From: an uncultured Thermomicrobiales bacterium
Lineage (GTDB): Bacteria > Chloroflexota > Chloroflexia > Thermomicrobiales > UBA6265
Direction: 5' to 3'
Length of the DNA stretch: 7,380 nucleotides
NCBI GenBank assembly: GCA_902806365.1
Contig: CADCWJ010000118.1
Span: forward strand, 1 to 7,380
The notes beneath the pieces are model-generated. The model made no database searches, was not told the origin of the DNA, and saw nothing but the letters and a program-made list of their open reading frames with translations. Shown here one piece after another: positions 1-6,608 of this stretch (its first letter is position 1; each line of letters starts with the position of its first letter). Position numbers and translations under genes: made by a program.

Positions 1-1
1 C

Positions 2-289
2 AAGTCCGGCAACCGCTTCGAGCGGGCGATCGAGGACGACATCACCCGCGCCCTGCCCTCCATCCGGTTCTCCGACGCCCAACGCCGCACCGCCGGATCG
101 GCCGACAACAACGCCGACGTGGCCACCGCCGTCCGGTCGCTGGCGGCCGGCACGGTCACGGTCCTCTTCCAGCCCAGGTTGGCGGCGACCCTCGACGGCT
201 GGAGCATCCGCGGCGATGTCGACGCGATCCGCTTCGAGCGGACTGCCAGCGGGGCGCTCCATTCCCTGATCGTCGACATGAAAAGCTAG
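2..289 (+). CDS. RecB-like (TM0106-family) nuclease segment, truncated by the window edge and ended by an in-frame amber
   Basis: The frame is open from the window edge and gives 95 codons before TAG at 287-289. The gene clearly begins upstream. This stretch holds the core of a PD-(D/E)XK nuclease: GDVDAIRFER (the first acidic residue is the Asp at 215-217) and then LIVDMKS, whose Asp (275-277) and Lys (281-283) form the (D/E)XK signature. After the amber the same frame continues TSAKVEHRLQVAFYHEML, where QVAFY matches the RecB-type Q-x-x-x-Y motif that completes the active site. One domain therefore spans the stop. The segment is the N-terminal part of the protein continuing to 4192, of the type annotated as bifunctional RecB nuclease/DEAD-DEAH helicase. 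The amber may be a real nonsense mutation, a sequencing error or a read-through codon; the sequence alone cannot decide. Confidence 0.75.
   Translation, partial: KSGNRFERAIEDDITRALPSIRFSDAQRRTAGSADNNADVATAVRSLAAGTVTVLFQPRLAATLDGWSIRGDVDAIRFERTASGALHSLIVDMKS
287..289 (+). other. In-frame amber (TAG) inside the nuclease active-site region
   Basis: The codon sits two codons after the catalytic Lys (AAA at 281-283; AGC lies between) and ten codons before the Gln of QVAFY (317-319). Recognisable family sequence lies on both sides in the same frame, with no frameshift. A single base change restores a sense codon, for example TCG (Ser), TGG (Trp) or CAG (Gln). Confidence 0.85.
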
Positions 290-337
290 ACCTCGGCCAA
301 GGTCGAGCATCGCCTCCAAGTCGCCTTCTACCACGAG

Positions 338-3300
338 ATGCTGGTCCGGATCCTGGTCGATGCCGGGATCGCTCATGAGCCGATCGAAATGGCCATCCTC
401 TACCGCGGCCCGGCCGTCAGCGTTGACGACGCGACGACCAGAGCGCAACGGACCGAGGCGCACGCCCTGTTCGGCACCGGCGCCGGCCTGCTGGAGCGGA
501 TTGACGATCCTCGGGCCTATCTCGACGCCATCCGCGACCTCGTGCTCGGCGCCCGCTCGACCGCCAGCCGTGTCATCGCCACGCCGTTCGAGCAGGTCCC
601 CTTTCACCTGACCTACAAGTGCGACGGCTGCCTCTACAACGAGTTCTGCATGAAGCAGAGCGCCGAGAGCGACAACCTCTCGCTCCTGCCGCACCTCACG
701 GAAGGTGACAAGAACGCCCTGCTCCGGGGCGGGATCGCGACCGTCAGCGAGCTGGCGGCCCTCAAGGATCTCCAGCGCAAGGGCCAGGTCACCGTTGATG
801 GCGAGACGCGGGAGAACACTGAGCTTGTCCCGATGCCGGGGAAGAAGGCGTTCGCGCGGCAGCTCGCGACCACCTGGCCGGTCGGCCCGCGCCTCGACGA
901 GTTGGTCCATCGTGCCCGCCGCTACCGTCGCTGGAAAAAGGACGAGATCGAGGCGCTGACCTACATCCCCGGCAAGGGTTACGGCTCGCTGCCATACAGC
1001 GACGCCAAGCAGAACCCCAACCTGGTCCGCGTCTACATCGATGTCCAGCACGACTATCTCAACGACCGCGTCTACATGGCCGGCGCTCTGCTGGTCGGCA
1101 GCGAGCATGGTGTGGAACGGCCCGAGCGGCGCCGCAGCATCGTCCGGCTGGCACCGGCATCCCCGGAATCGGACGAGGCGGAGGCGCAGCTCCTGGTGGA
1201 ATGGATCGAGACCACGCTTGCCGCCGTGGTCGAGGTCGCCGCTCCCGATTCCGAGAGCCAGCCCCGCGCGCCGATCCATGTTGTCTTCATCAACCCGTTT
1301 GCCCAGCGCGTGCTCCTCGACGCACTCGGCCGCCACGCGACAAGGATTCTTGGCGCGACCGCGCTCTACGATTTCGTCACTCAGATCGCGGCGTTCGATT
1401 CGCCAATCGCATCGTTTCTCGATGGGCAGATCCGGGACCAGAAGAACTACCCGATGCTCTGTCAGTCGCTGCAATCGGTCGCCGCCTTTCTCGGCTTCGA
1501 CTGGAACAAGGGCACACCGTACCGGGATCTGTTCCGGGCGCGGCTCTTCGACTTCTGGGGCAAGCTCGACGCGCCGACCGATGCCCTGCCGGACGGCTGG
1601 TACACCAACCGGGCTCGCTTCAACAGCCAGATCCCGCTGGAGTTCGCCTACGCCGCCTGGGACGAACTGCCCGACGCGCCGCCCGGCACGCCGGACGACT
1701 TCGCGCCGTACCGTGCTGCCACACCCGATCTCCTCACCGGCTTTCATGCCCGTCGCCTCGAAGCGATGGAGCATATCGCTCACGATTTCCGGGGCAACCG
1801 GCAGACGGTGCTCACGGATTTCGACCTGCCCGATCTCGCCGCGTTCGAGCGCAAGGCACCCACATTCGCGCACGCGCTGGACGAGTTCGTCACGATCGAG
1901 CGCCACGTCGAGCTGGCCGCCTGGAAGAACGCCCGCCTTGCCGCGCCGGAGCAACGCGTGCTTGCCGGCCAGACCCTGATCGTCCGCTACGTCGAGGCCG
2001 ATCAGGAATCGGGCGTTGCCGAGCGGAACCGGGAGAACGAGCGCCGCCGCCAGCTCAACGAGACATACCGCGAGGCCTGGCGGCAGCAACACCCGCACGC
2101 GAAGCAGGTCAAACTCCCGAAGGAGCAAAAGGAGGCGTCAGAGTGGTCGCAGGAGGACATGACCTTCCGCCTCCGCCTGGAGACGGCCGATCTCGCCTGC
2201 GATCTCGAAGAAGCGCTCAGCCTGACCACGATCAAGAACGGCGACCGCCTCATCCTTTACCCACGACTCACTATCGACAGCCGGCTCCCGGTCCACGAGC
2301 AGACTCCGTACACGCCAACGCCGAAACAGCTTCTCTACGGCATGGGCGCCACGCTCGTTCAAACCATCGTGGAGCGCGAAAACGGCAGGGCGACCGGGGC
2401 GTGGGCGGTTGTGTCGCTCCAGCCCCGATTCGGTGCTGGCTCCACCGGCCCGGGATTCGCATTCGGCACGATCGGTGACCACAACCGTCCGCTCCGTTCC
2501 GGTGCCGTCTACACGCTTGACGGCGATATCAACAACTTCAATGGATTCTGGCAGGCGAAGGTCGCCGGGGGATTGATCGCCGGGGGGCAGAACGCCCTCC
2601 ATGCCGAACTCTCCGGAGCACCGCGTCCCCAACCAGCGTGGTCGGCCGAAAGCGTTGCCGCGCAACGGCGCTTCCTCGCCGGGCTCGATGCCCTCCATGC
2701 CGCCGGCGCACTGCACGACTTCGAGTCCGGCAAGCGCGAGTTCATCGGCGACCATGGCGCGACGCCGCTCCTGCTCGTCCAGGGACCGCCCGGCACCGGC
2801 AAAAGCTACTCCACCGCCTTCGCGCTCTTTGCCCGCCTTCAGGGCGCGATCGCCGCGAACCGGGAGTTCCGGATTCTGCTCTCGTGCAAGACGCACGCGG
2901 CAATTGACGTGCTGCTCAACAACGTGCTGGACGTTCGCGCGCTCCTGGCGGGATTCAAGACAAGCCATCCGGAGATCTTCGCGGCGCATTTCGACCACCG
3001 CCTGCTCGATGTTCCGTTGATCCGGTTCCGCCCCAAAGAGGACCTGCCGGACGGCATCATCAGCCTTCCGAAGGATAATCAGCTCCCACCCGGGGCCACC
3101 AGGGCGCTCGAGAGAATCACTGCCGCGCGGTGGGCCGTGGTCGCGGCGACGCCGGGTGGCATCTACAGCTTGATCAAGGACCGATGGACGGCCAACGACC
3201 TTTTCGGTCACCCCTTTGTCCACTGTCTCGTGCTGGACGAGGCGTCCCAGATGAGCCTGCCCGAGTCTGTGATGGCGGCGCTCCCGCTCGCTGCCGATGG

Positions 3301-4192
3301 CACCCTGATCGTCGTCGGCGACCATCGCCAGATGCCACCGATCGTGAAGAACGACTGGTCGACCGAGCCGCGCCGGACCTTCCAGGAGTTCCGCTCCTAT
3401 GAGTCGCTGTTCCTCGCCCTGCTCCCGCTCGACCCGCCGGTGATCAGGTTCGCGGAAAGCTTCCGGCTGCACGCCGAGATGGCCGAGTTCCTCCGCAAGG
3501 AGATCTATCACCAGGACGGCATCGCCTATCACTCGAACCGGACGGCGTTGATCGAGCGGCGGGAGATCGCCGACGACTTTGCCGCCGCCGTGCTCGATCC
3601 CGCGCACCCCCTGACGGTCGTCGTTCACGATGAGTCCGGGAGCCAGCTTCGAAATCAGTTCGAGCAGGGGTTGCTTGCGCCGGTCCTCCACATCCTAGCC
3701 GATCCCACCGGGTACGCTCTCGATCCGGAAGAGGGGCTGGGCGTCGTCGTGCCGCACAGGGCCCAGCGCGCGGCGCTCCAGGAGAACATCCCGGCGCTGA
3801 CCCGCACCGATACGGCCACCGGCGCCATCACGATCTCCGCCGTCGATACCGTCGAGCGCTTCCAGGGCGGCGAGCGGACGGTGATATTGATCGGGGCGAC
3901 CGAGAGCGACCGCGCCTACTTGCTGGTGTCCGGCAAGTTCCTGCTCGATCCGCGCCGCCTGACGGTCGCGCTGAGCCGGGCCAAGCGGAAGATGGTGCTT
4001 GTCGCGGCGCGGTCGGTATTCGAGGTCTTCAGCACGGATGAAGAAACCTTCGCCAACGCCCAGCTCTGGAAGAACCTGCTTCGCGGCACCTGCACCGTGC
4101 CGCTCTGGCAGGGCGAGCGCGACGGCGTCGGGGTTGAGGTCTGGGGCAACCGTCCCACAACCTCCCGACCGCTTACCCCACCCCATTCGTAG
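338..4192 (+). CDS. RecB-family nuclease / SF1B (Upf1-like) DNA helicase fusion, part downstream of the amber
   Basis: ATG 338 is the first start codon after the amber and has no convincing Shine-Dalgarno. It is probably an internal Met of a longer protein. In numbering from this Met (1284 aa), the nuclease domain ends in a Cys cluster, C95-x2-C98-x5-C104. This resembles the C-terminal cysteines of the Fe-S cluster in Cas4/AddB-type nucleases; the fourth Cys would lie upstream of the window. Next come a helix-hairpin-helix-like stretch (LRGGIATVSELAAL) and an RNase H-like segment around D235 (VYIDVQHDYLNDRVYMAGAL). A charged segment and a beta-rich region follow. The helicase has Walker A GPPGTGKS (816-823), motif Ia from 849, Walker B DEAS (967-970), GDHRQ (994-998), ESFRLH (1040-1045), PHRAQ (1139-1143), RFQGGE (1174-1179) and ALSRAKRK with Arg1214. 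This matches AAA_11/AAA_12 helicases. All helicase motifs look intact. It likely unwinds and cuts DNA; the role (repair or defence) is not shown. Confidence 0.85.
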   Translation: MLVRILVDAGIAHEPIEMAILYRGPAVSVDDATTRAQRTEAHALFGTGAGLLERIDDPRAYLDAIRDLVLGARSTASRVIATPFEQVPFHLTYKCDGCLYNEFCMKQSAESDNLSLLPHLTEGDKNALLRGGIATVSELAALKDLQRKGQVTVDGETRENTELVPMPGKKAFARQLATTWPVGPRLDELVHRARRYRRWKKDEIEALTYIPGKGYGSLPYSDAKQNPNLVRVYIDVQHDYLNDRVYMAGALLVGSEHGVERPERRRSIVRLAPASPESDEAEAQLLVEWIETTLAAVVEVAAPDSESQPRAPIHVVFINPFAQRVLLDALGRHATRILGATALYDFVTQIAAFDSPIASFLDGQIRDQKNYPMLCQSLQSVAAFLGFDWNKGTPYRDLFRARLFDFWGKLDAPTDALPDGWYTNRARFNSQIPLEFAYAAWDELPDAPPGTPDDFAPYRAATPDLLTGFHARRLEAMEHIAHDFRGNRQTVLTDFDLPDLAAFERKAPTFAHALDEFVTIERHVELAAWKNARLAAPEQRVLAGQTLIVRYVEADQESGVAERNRENERRRQLNETYREAWRQQHPHAKQVKLPKEQKEASEWSQEDMTFRLRLETADLACDLEEALSLTTIKNGDRLILYPRLTIDSRLPVHEQTPYTPTPKQLLYGMGATLVQTIVERENGRATGAWAVVSLQPRFGAGSTGPGFAFGTIGDHNRPLRSGAVYTLDGDINNFNGFWQAKVAGGLIAGGQNALHAELSGAPRPQPAWSAESVAAQRRFLAGLDALHAAGALHDFESGKREFIGDHGATPLLLVQGPPGTGKSYSTAFALFARLQGAIAANREFRILLSCKTHAAIDVLLNNVLDVRALLAGFKTSHPEIFAAHFDHRLLDVPLIRFRPKEDLPDGIISLPKDNQLPPGATRALERITAARWAVVAATPGGIYSLIKDRWTANDLFGHPFVHCLVLDEASQMSLPESVMAALPLAADGTLIVVGDHRQMPPIVKNDWSTEPRRTFQEFRSYESLFLALLPLDPPVIRFAESFRLHAEMAEFLRKEIYHQDGIAYHSNRTALIERREIADDFAAAVLDPAHPLTVVVHDESGSQLRNQFEQGLLAPVLHILADPTGYALDPEEGLGVVVPHRAQRAALQENIPALTRTDTATGAITISAVDTVERFQGGERTVILIGATESDRAYLLVSGKFLLDPRRLTVALSRAKRKMVLVAARSVFEVFSTDEETFANAQLWKNLLRGTCTVPLWQGERDGVGVEVWGNRPTTSRPLTPPHS

Positions 4193-4210
4193 GGGAGGCC
4201 CCTACGGAAT
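4185..4210. terminator. Shared hairpin between convergent genes, likely bidirectional terminator
   Basis: CGTAGGGG (4188-4195) pairs perfectly with CCCCTACG (4199-4206) around a three-base AGG loop. Three more pairs, ATT/AAT, extend the stem past a bulged G at 4207. The helicase stop (TAG, 4190-4192) and the CHAD-C stop (TAG on the minus strand, 4204-4202) sit in opposite arms, so the palindrome is partly built from the two stop codons. There is no U-tract on either side. Intrinsic termination may therefore be weak, and the hairpin could act mainly as a 3'-end stabiliser. Confidence 0.6.
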
Positions 4211-4711
4211 CGGCGTGCCGGCCCGCGCGGGCGGTGACGCCAGGGCGATCAGCTTCGGCAGCACCTCGTCGCGCTCGAGGCCGCGCCAGCGCTTGACGAC
4301 CTCCTTGTGACGCCGGGCGCGGGCCGTCCGTTCGCGCTTCAGCAACCTATCCAGGCCGGGGCGAACGAGGGCCGTCCCCTCCCCCTCCTCATCCAGCCCG
4401 CCAAGCTCGCGTTCGATGATCTCGATCCGGACATCGTGATCGTGAAGCTCGCCCAGCTCCTCCTGCATCTCCTTCAGCTGCTCGATGATCCGCTCGCCCA
4501 CGGGGCCAAACACGGTGCGGAAAAGCTCCAGCGTGTAGCGCAGCCGCTTCGTCGCGATTCGCGCATCGTGGAGTGCCTCGGTCGCGGTCGCGTCCGGGAT
4601 GATCGGGGCGTAGCTGAACAGCTCGACGACACGCACGATCAACACCCGCCGGGCATTGACCGCCAGCGGCGCCTCAGGATCGAGCGGAGGCACGGGCAGG
4701 GCCCGACTCAT
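4202..4711 (-). CDS. CHAD-domain protein, C-terminal half (169 aa)
   Basis: The protein carries the second-half signature of the CHAD (conserved histidine alpha-helical) domain: ALHDARIATKRLRYTLELF (H48, D49, R51, K55, R56, R58). A helix ending ELGELHDHDV (L86, G87, H90, D91, D93) follows. The rest is helical and strongly basic (LLKRERTARARRHKEVVKRW). CHAD domains bind inorganic polyphosphate through basic helices, and complete ones contain two such helical bundles in one chain of well over 200 residues. This gene has only the second. Its ATG overlaps the previous gene's TGA (ATGA, 4708-4711), and GGAGGT at 4718-4723 lies 6 nt upstream, a strong independent ribosome binding site. The frame stays open further upstream, but that extension translates to low-complexity Arg/Gly/Pro sequence and shadows the preceding gene, so it was not used. 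The gene probably works with its upstream partner as a two-chain CHAD. It is the last gene of the operon and ends in the shared hairpin. Confidence 0.85.
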   Translation of the reverse strand: MSRALPVPPLDPEAPLAVNARRVLIVRVVELFSYAPIIPDATATEALHDARIATKRLRYTLELFRTVFGPVGERIIEQLKEMQEELGELHDHDVRIEIIERELGGLDEEGEGTALVRPGLDRLLKRERTARARRHKEVVKRWRGLERDEVLPKLIALASPPARAGTPIP

Positions 4712-5256
4712 GCCTGGACCTCCGTCGCCCGGCGGGGCTGTTTGGGAGCGCGCTCCGCTTTTGCCTTTTTGGGAAGCGGGAAGCGGCGCGTCGTTTCTTC
4801 GGGGATCCCTTTGGCGTCGAGCTTTTTCAGGAACGCCAGCATCCGTTTCCGGGCCTTCTTGCGGTCGCGCGTGATGCCCGCGATGAGGTAGTCGATGCCT
4901 GGCCGCTCCACGATGCTGGCCCGCAGGCGCGCCCCGGCGAGCTCCTCCAGCAGGACATCGCGGTCGCGCACCTCGCCGAGCGCCTGCGTGATCGCCTTCG
5001 CGGTCTTGTGCAGCGGGCGATACCACTTCGCGGGAAAGCAATCGGTGGCGACATCCATCGCCGCCCGCAACCGCCGGGATGCGACGCGGACGTCGTGCAC
5101 CGCCTCCGGATCGTCCCCGGCGACGACCCCCGGCATCGCCTTCCAGACCGCCGCCCATTGGACCGCGATCGCGTCGCGCATCGCCGTCCGGTAGTCCTGA
5201 TCGTCGTGCCCGCTCCTGGCCAGGGCGGCGTCGGATGGGGAAGCATTCGCGGTCAT
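4708..5256 (-). CDS. CHAD-domain protein, N-terminal half (182 aa)
   Basis: Residues 51-69 read EAVHDVRVASRRLRAAMDV (H54, D55, R57, R61, R62, R64), the first-half CHAD signature. ALGEVRDRDVLLEEL follows (L93, G94, R97, D98, D100). A basic helix comes next (TRDRKKARKRMLAFLKKL), then a Lys/Arg/Pro-rich tail from about residue 150 (PLPKKAKAERAPKQPRR). The protein stops where a normal CHAD would enter its second helical bundle, which is encoded by the next gene. The start ATG overlaps the TGA of the Ppx/GppA gene (5253-5256) and has GGAAGG at 5263-5268, 6 nt upstream. From family knowledge CHAD domains bind polyphosphate and often sit near polyphosphate enzymes, as here. Assembly with the C-terminal half into one fold is inference. 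The alternatives are homodimerisation of each half, or a frameshift in an originally single gene. Confidence 0.85.
   Translation of the reverse strand: MTANASPSDAALARSGHDDQDYRTAMRDAIAVQWAAVWKAMPGVVAGDDPEAVHDVRVASRRLRAAMDVATDCFPAKWYRPLHKTAKAITQALGEVRDRDVLLEELAGARLRASIVERPGIDYLIAGITRDRKKARKRMLAFLKKLDAKGIPEETTRRFPLPKKAKAERAPKQPRRATEVQA
4718..4723 (-). promoter_or_regulatory. Ribosome binding site of the second CHAD half-gene
   Basis: GGAGGT on the minus strand lies 6 nt before the ATG at 4711-4709, inside the last codons of the first CHAD half-gene. It is a near-perfect Shine-Dalgarno. It decides the start over the long upstream extension of the frame and argues that the two halves are translated as separate chains. 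Confidence 0.75.
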
Positions 5257-6248
5257 GTCATGCCTTCCATTCGCGGCGAGGGTGTGGCTGACCGCACCGC
5301 TGCCCGCGCGGCTGCCGGGGCACCATTCCGCGCGGCGATCTCCGCGAAGGTGTCGAGCAGCAGCGCGGTCCGGATCCCGCTCGGCGCGACCTCCACCTGG
5401 TCACAATGGAGCAGGTCGGCCAGGGCGCGGATCACCGCAATCCCCGCCGGCAGCACGCGTGCCCGCGCCTGCGGGATCGCCAGCGTCAGCGCCAGTTCCA
5501 TCGACGCCCGGGCACGGCAGATGTCGAGTGCCCGCGCGATCCCCGCGCGATCCACGACCGGACCACCGCCGGCCAGCCGCGCCAGGTACTCGGCGGTGCC
5601 GCCGACGCACAAGAGCCGCACGGCCGCTTCCGTCGGCACGGCGATGAGGTCGAGGCGCGCCGCCGCCGCCCGCGCGCTGGCGGCGAGCTCCGCGACCGTC
5701 GGCGGGTCGGACGGCACGAGCGTATCCGTCAGCGTGCCGGAACCAACCACCACCGATTGGGCCATGATGACGACTCCGCCCTCGGCGACGATCAACTCGG
5801 TACTGGCGCCGCCGATATCGGCAATCACGACCCTGCCGTGCATGTCTCCATTCAGTGCGACGCCGCGAAACGTCAGGTCGGCTTCCTCGTCGCCGGTGAT
5901 GGCCCTCACCTCCCAGCCCGTCTCGGCACGGACCCGCTCGAGAAACGTCGCCCCGTTCGCGGCGCGGCGGGTTGCCTCGGTCGCGACCCCGACCAGGCGA
6001 TCGGCCCCGTGCTCGCGCGCGAGCGCGGCGAAGTTATGCAACGCGCCCAGCGCGGCCTCGATCCGGTCGTCTGCGAGGCGACCGGAGGTGCTCAGGCCCG
6101 CGCCGAGCCGGACCGCCGCGACGGCGCTTGCAAGCTCCTCGATGCCGCCCGAGAGACCCGGGCGCGCCACCGTCAGCTTGATCGAGTTCGAGCCGACATC
6201 GACCGCGCCGACCACGGGTCCACCAGGTACCACCGCCTTGTTCTTCAT
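5253..6248 (-). CDS. Ppx/GppA-family phosphatase (exopolyphosphatase-like, 331 aa)
   Basis: This is an ASKHA-fold enzyme that hydrolyses polyphosphate to phosphate and/or converts pppGpp to ppGpp. The motifs appear in the expected order. The phosphate-1 loop is VGAVDVGSNSIKLTV (D17, G19, N21). Then come VATEATRRAANG (88-99) and GDEEADLTFRGV, where E121 or E122 is the likely catalytic Glu. The phosphate-2 loop is ADIGGASTEL (143-152), followed by VGSGTLTD, the adenosine-type loop CVGGTAEYL and RVLPAGIAVIRAL. The length matches short two-domain enzymes that lack the C-terminal HD-like region of E. coli PPX. The start at 6248 (MKNKAVV) puts the phosphate loop at the usual distance from the N-terminus and has GGGGAA at 6253-6258. 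A start at 6296 would add 16 residues with no family character. The gene leads an operon with two CHAD genes, which favours a polyphosphate role over GppA, but sequence does not separate the two activities. Confidence 0.9.
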   Translation of the reverse strand: MKNKAVVPGGPVVGAVDVGSNSIKLTVARPGLSGGIEELASAVAAVRLGAGLSTSGRLADDRIEAALGALHNFAALAREHGADRLVGVATEATRRAANGATFLERVRAETGWEVRAITGDEEADLTFRGVALNGDMHGRVVIADIGGASTELIVAEGGVVIMAQSVVVGSGTLTDTLVPSDPPTVAELAASARAAAARLDLIAVPTEAAVRLLCVGGTAEYLARLAGGGPVVDRAGIARALDICRARASMELALTLAIPQARARVLPAGIAVIRALADLLHCDQVEVAPSGIRTALLLDTFAEIAARNGAPAAARAAVRSATPSPRMEGMT

Positions 6249-6301
6249 CACGTTCCCCGGAGAAAGAGCCCAAACTCTCAGTACACTGGCCACCATTCAT
6301 C
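6249..6301 (-). promoter_or_regulatory. Leader/upstream region of the Ppx-CHAD operon, no clear promoter
   Basis: About 53 bases separate the Ppx start from the inverted-repeat element. GGGGAA (6253-6258) serves as a modest ribosome binding site. No convincing -35/-10 pair is visible on the minus strand; TGTACT near 6283-6288 is only a weak -10 match. The operon promoter may therefore overlap or lie within the repeat element. Confidence 0.3.
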
Positions 6302-6480
6302 GTCATTCCAGCAACTGCATCGGTCCGGAGCGAAGCGGAGGGGAAGGAATCTCAGCAGCCGCGTCGTCGCAGCCGACCCAGAGGTCGGCAAGACCGGTGT
6401 CATGCCAAGGGACTTCGTCGGACTGCGGTCCTCCTCAGCGACGCAGCTGCCGAGATTCCTCCACTTCGTTACGGAATGAC
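6302..6480. repeat. Decayed MITE-like interspersed element with long imperfect inverted arms
   Basis: GTCATTCC at 6302-6309 matches the reverse complement of GGAATGAC at 6473-6480, so the ends are inverted repeats. Further in, the left arm (6327-6366) reads GCGAAGCGGAGG, six extra bases, then AATCTCAGCAGCCGCGTCG. The reverse complement of the right arm (6439-6480) reads ACGAAGTGGAGG, then AATCTCGGCAGCTGCGTCG. The left arm also has a 17-base insertion after GTCATTCC. The element encodes nothing recognisable. 'gagcgaagcgg...aatctc' arms are common in interspersed repeats of Chloroflexota and other bacteria, from recollection only. No target-site duplication is visible. Confidence 0.65.
6372..6389. 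other. Perfect 7-bp hairpin inside the repeat element
   Basis: GCCGACC (6372-6378) pairs with GGTCGGC (6383-6389) around the loop CAGA. No T-tract follows in either direction, so it is not a classic terminator. It is probably internal secondary structure of the element. Confidence 0.5.
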
Positions 6481-6557
6481 AAGACATCCAGAACGGTCTT
6501 CTTGCTGGCGCCAAGTATACGGGCGTCGCGCCGGTGGTTCCGTCCACCACTGACGCA

Positions 6558-6593
6558 CTCGTGCGGCACGTGTCCATTGACGTCCGGCACGAG
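6558..6593. promoter_or_regulatory. 36-bp imperfect palindrome over the -35 region, candidate operator
   Basis: The outer 14 positions of each arm match at 12 (CTCGTGC-G-G-C-ACGT against ACGT-C-C-GGCACGAG read inward), leaving an unpaired centre of 8 bases. The centre lies at 6575-6576 and the candidate -35 box (6577-6582) falls inside it. A dimeric regulator bound here would block or direct RNA polymerase. It could also form a hairpin in RNA if transcribed from further upstream. Confidence 0.45.
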
Positions 6594-6603
6594 ACATTAG
6601 AAT
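6577..6603 (+). promoter_or_regulatory. Candidate sigma-70-type promoter of the secreted-protein gene
   Basis: TTGACG (6577-6582) and TAGAAT (6598-6603) each match the consensus at 5 of 6 bases. The spacer is 15 bp, shorter than the usual 17. This is the best -35/-10 pair I see upstream of 6675 and would give a leader of about 65 nt. The short spacer would fit a promoter that depends on an activator or other regulator, perhaps at the overlapping palindrome. Confidence 0.45.
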
Positions 6604-6608
6604 GAAAC

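Noticed and set aside
2138..3691. Long minus-strand open frame (517 codons) opposite the helicase
   Set aside because: The product is Arg/Glu/Gly-rich with no recognisable domain, and it lies antisense to intact helicase motifs. GC-rich codon use leaves such frames open by chance.
1..4192. CRISPR-Cas context for the Cas4/RecB-like nuclease
   Set aside because: No direct-repeat array or cas gene is visible, and the fusion to an Upf1-like helicase fits the TM0106 nuclease-helicase family rather than Cas4.
4202..5158. 318-codon minus-strand frame as one long CHAD protein
   Set aside because: Only the part after the ATG at 4711 looks like CHAD. The upstream part is a low-complexity shadow of the CHAD-N gene, and the internal ATG has a strong ribosome binding site.
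5253..6296. Upstream ATG at 6296 as the Ppx start
   Set aside because: It would add 16 residues without family resemblance and places the start almost in the repeat element. The ATG at 6248 has a Shine-Dalgarno and the expected distance to the phosphate loop.
5008..6600. Long plus-strand open frame (530 codons) opposite the CHAD-N and Ppx genes
   Set aside because: The product is Ser/Ala/Arg-rich low-complexity sequence, lies antisense to a clear Ppx/GppA gene and crosses the non-coding repeat element.
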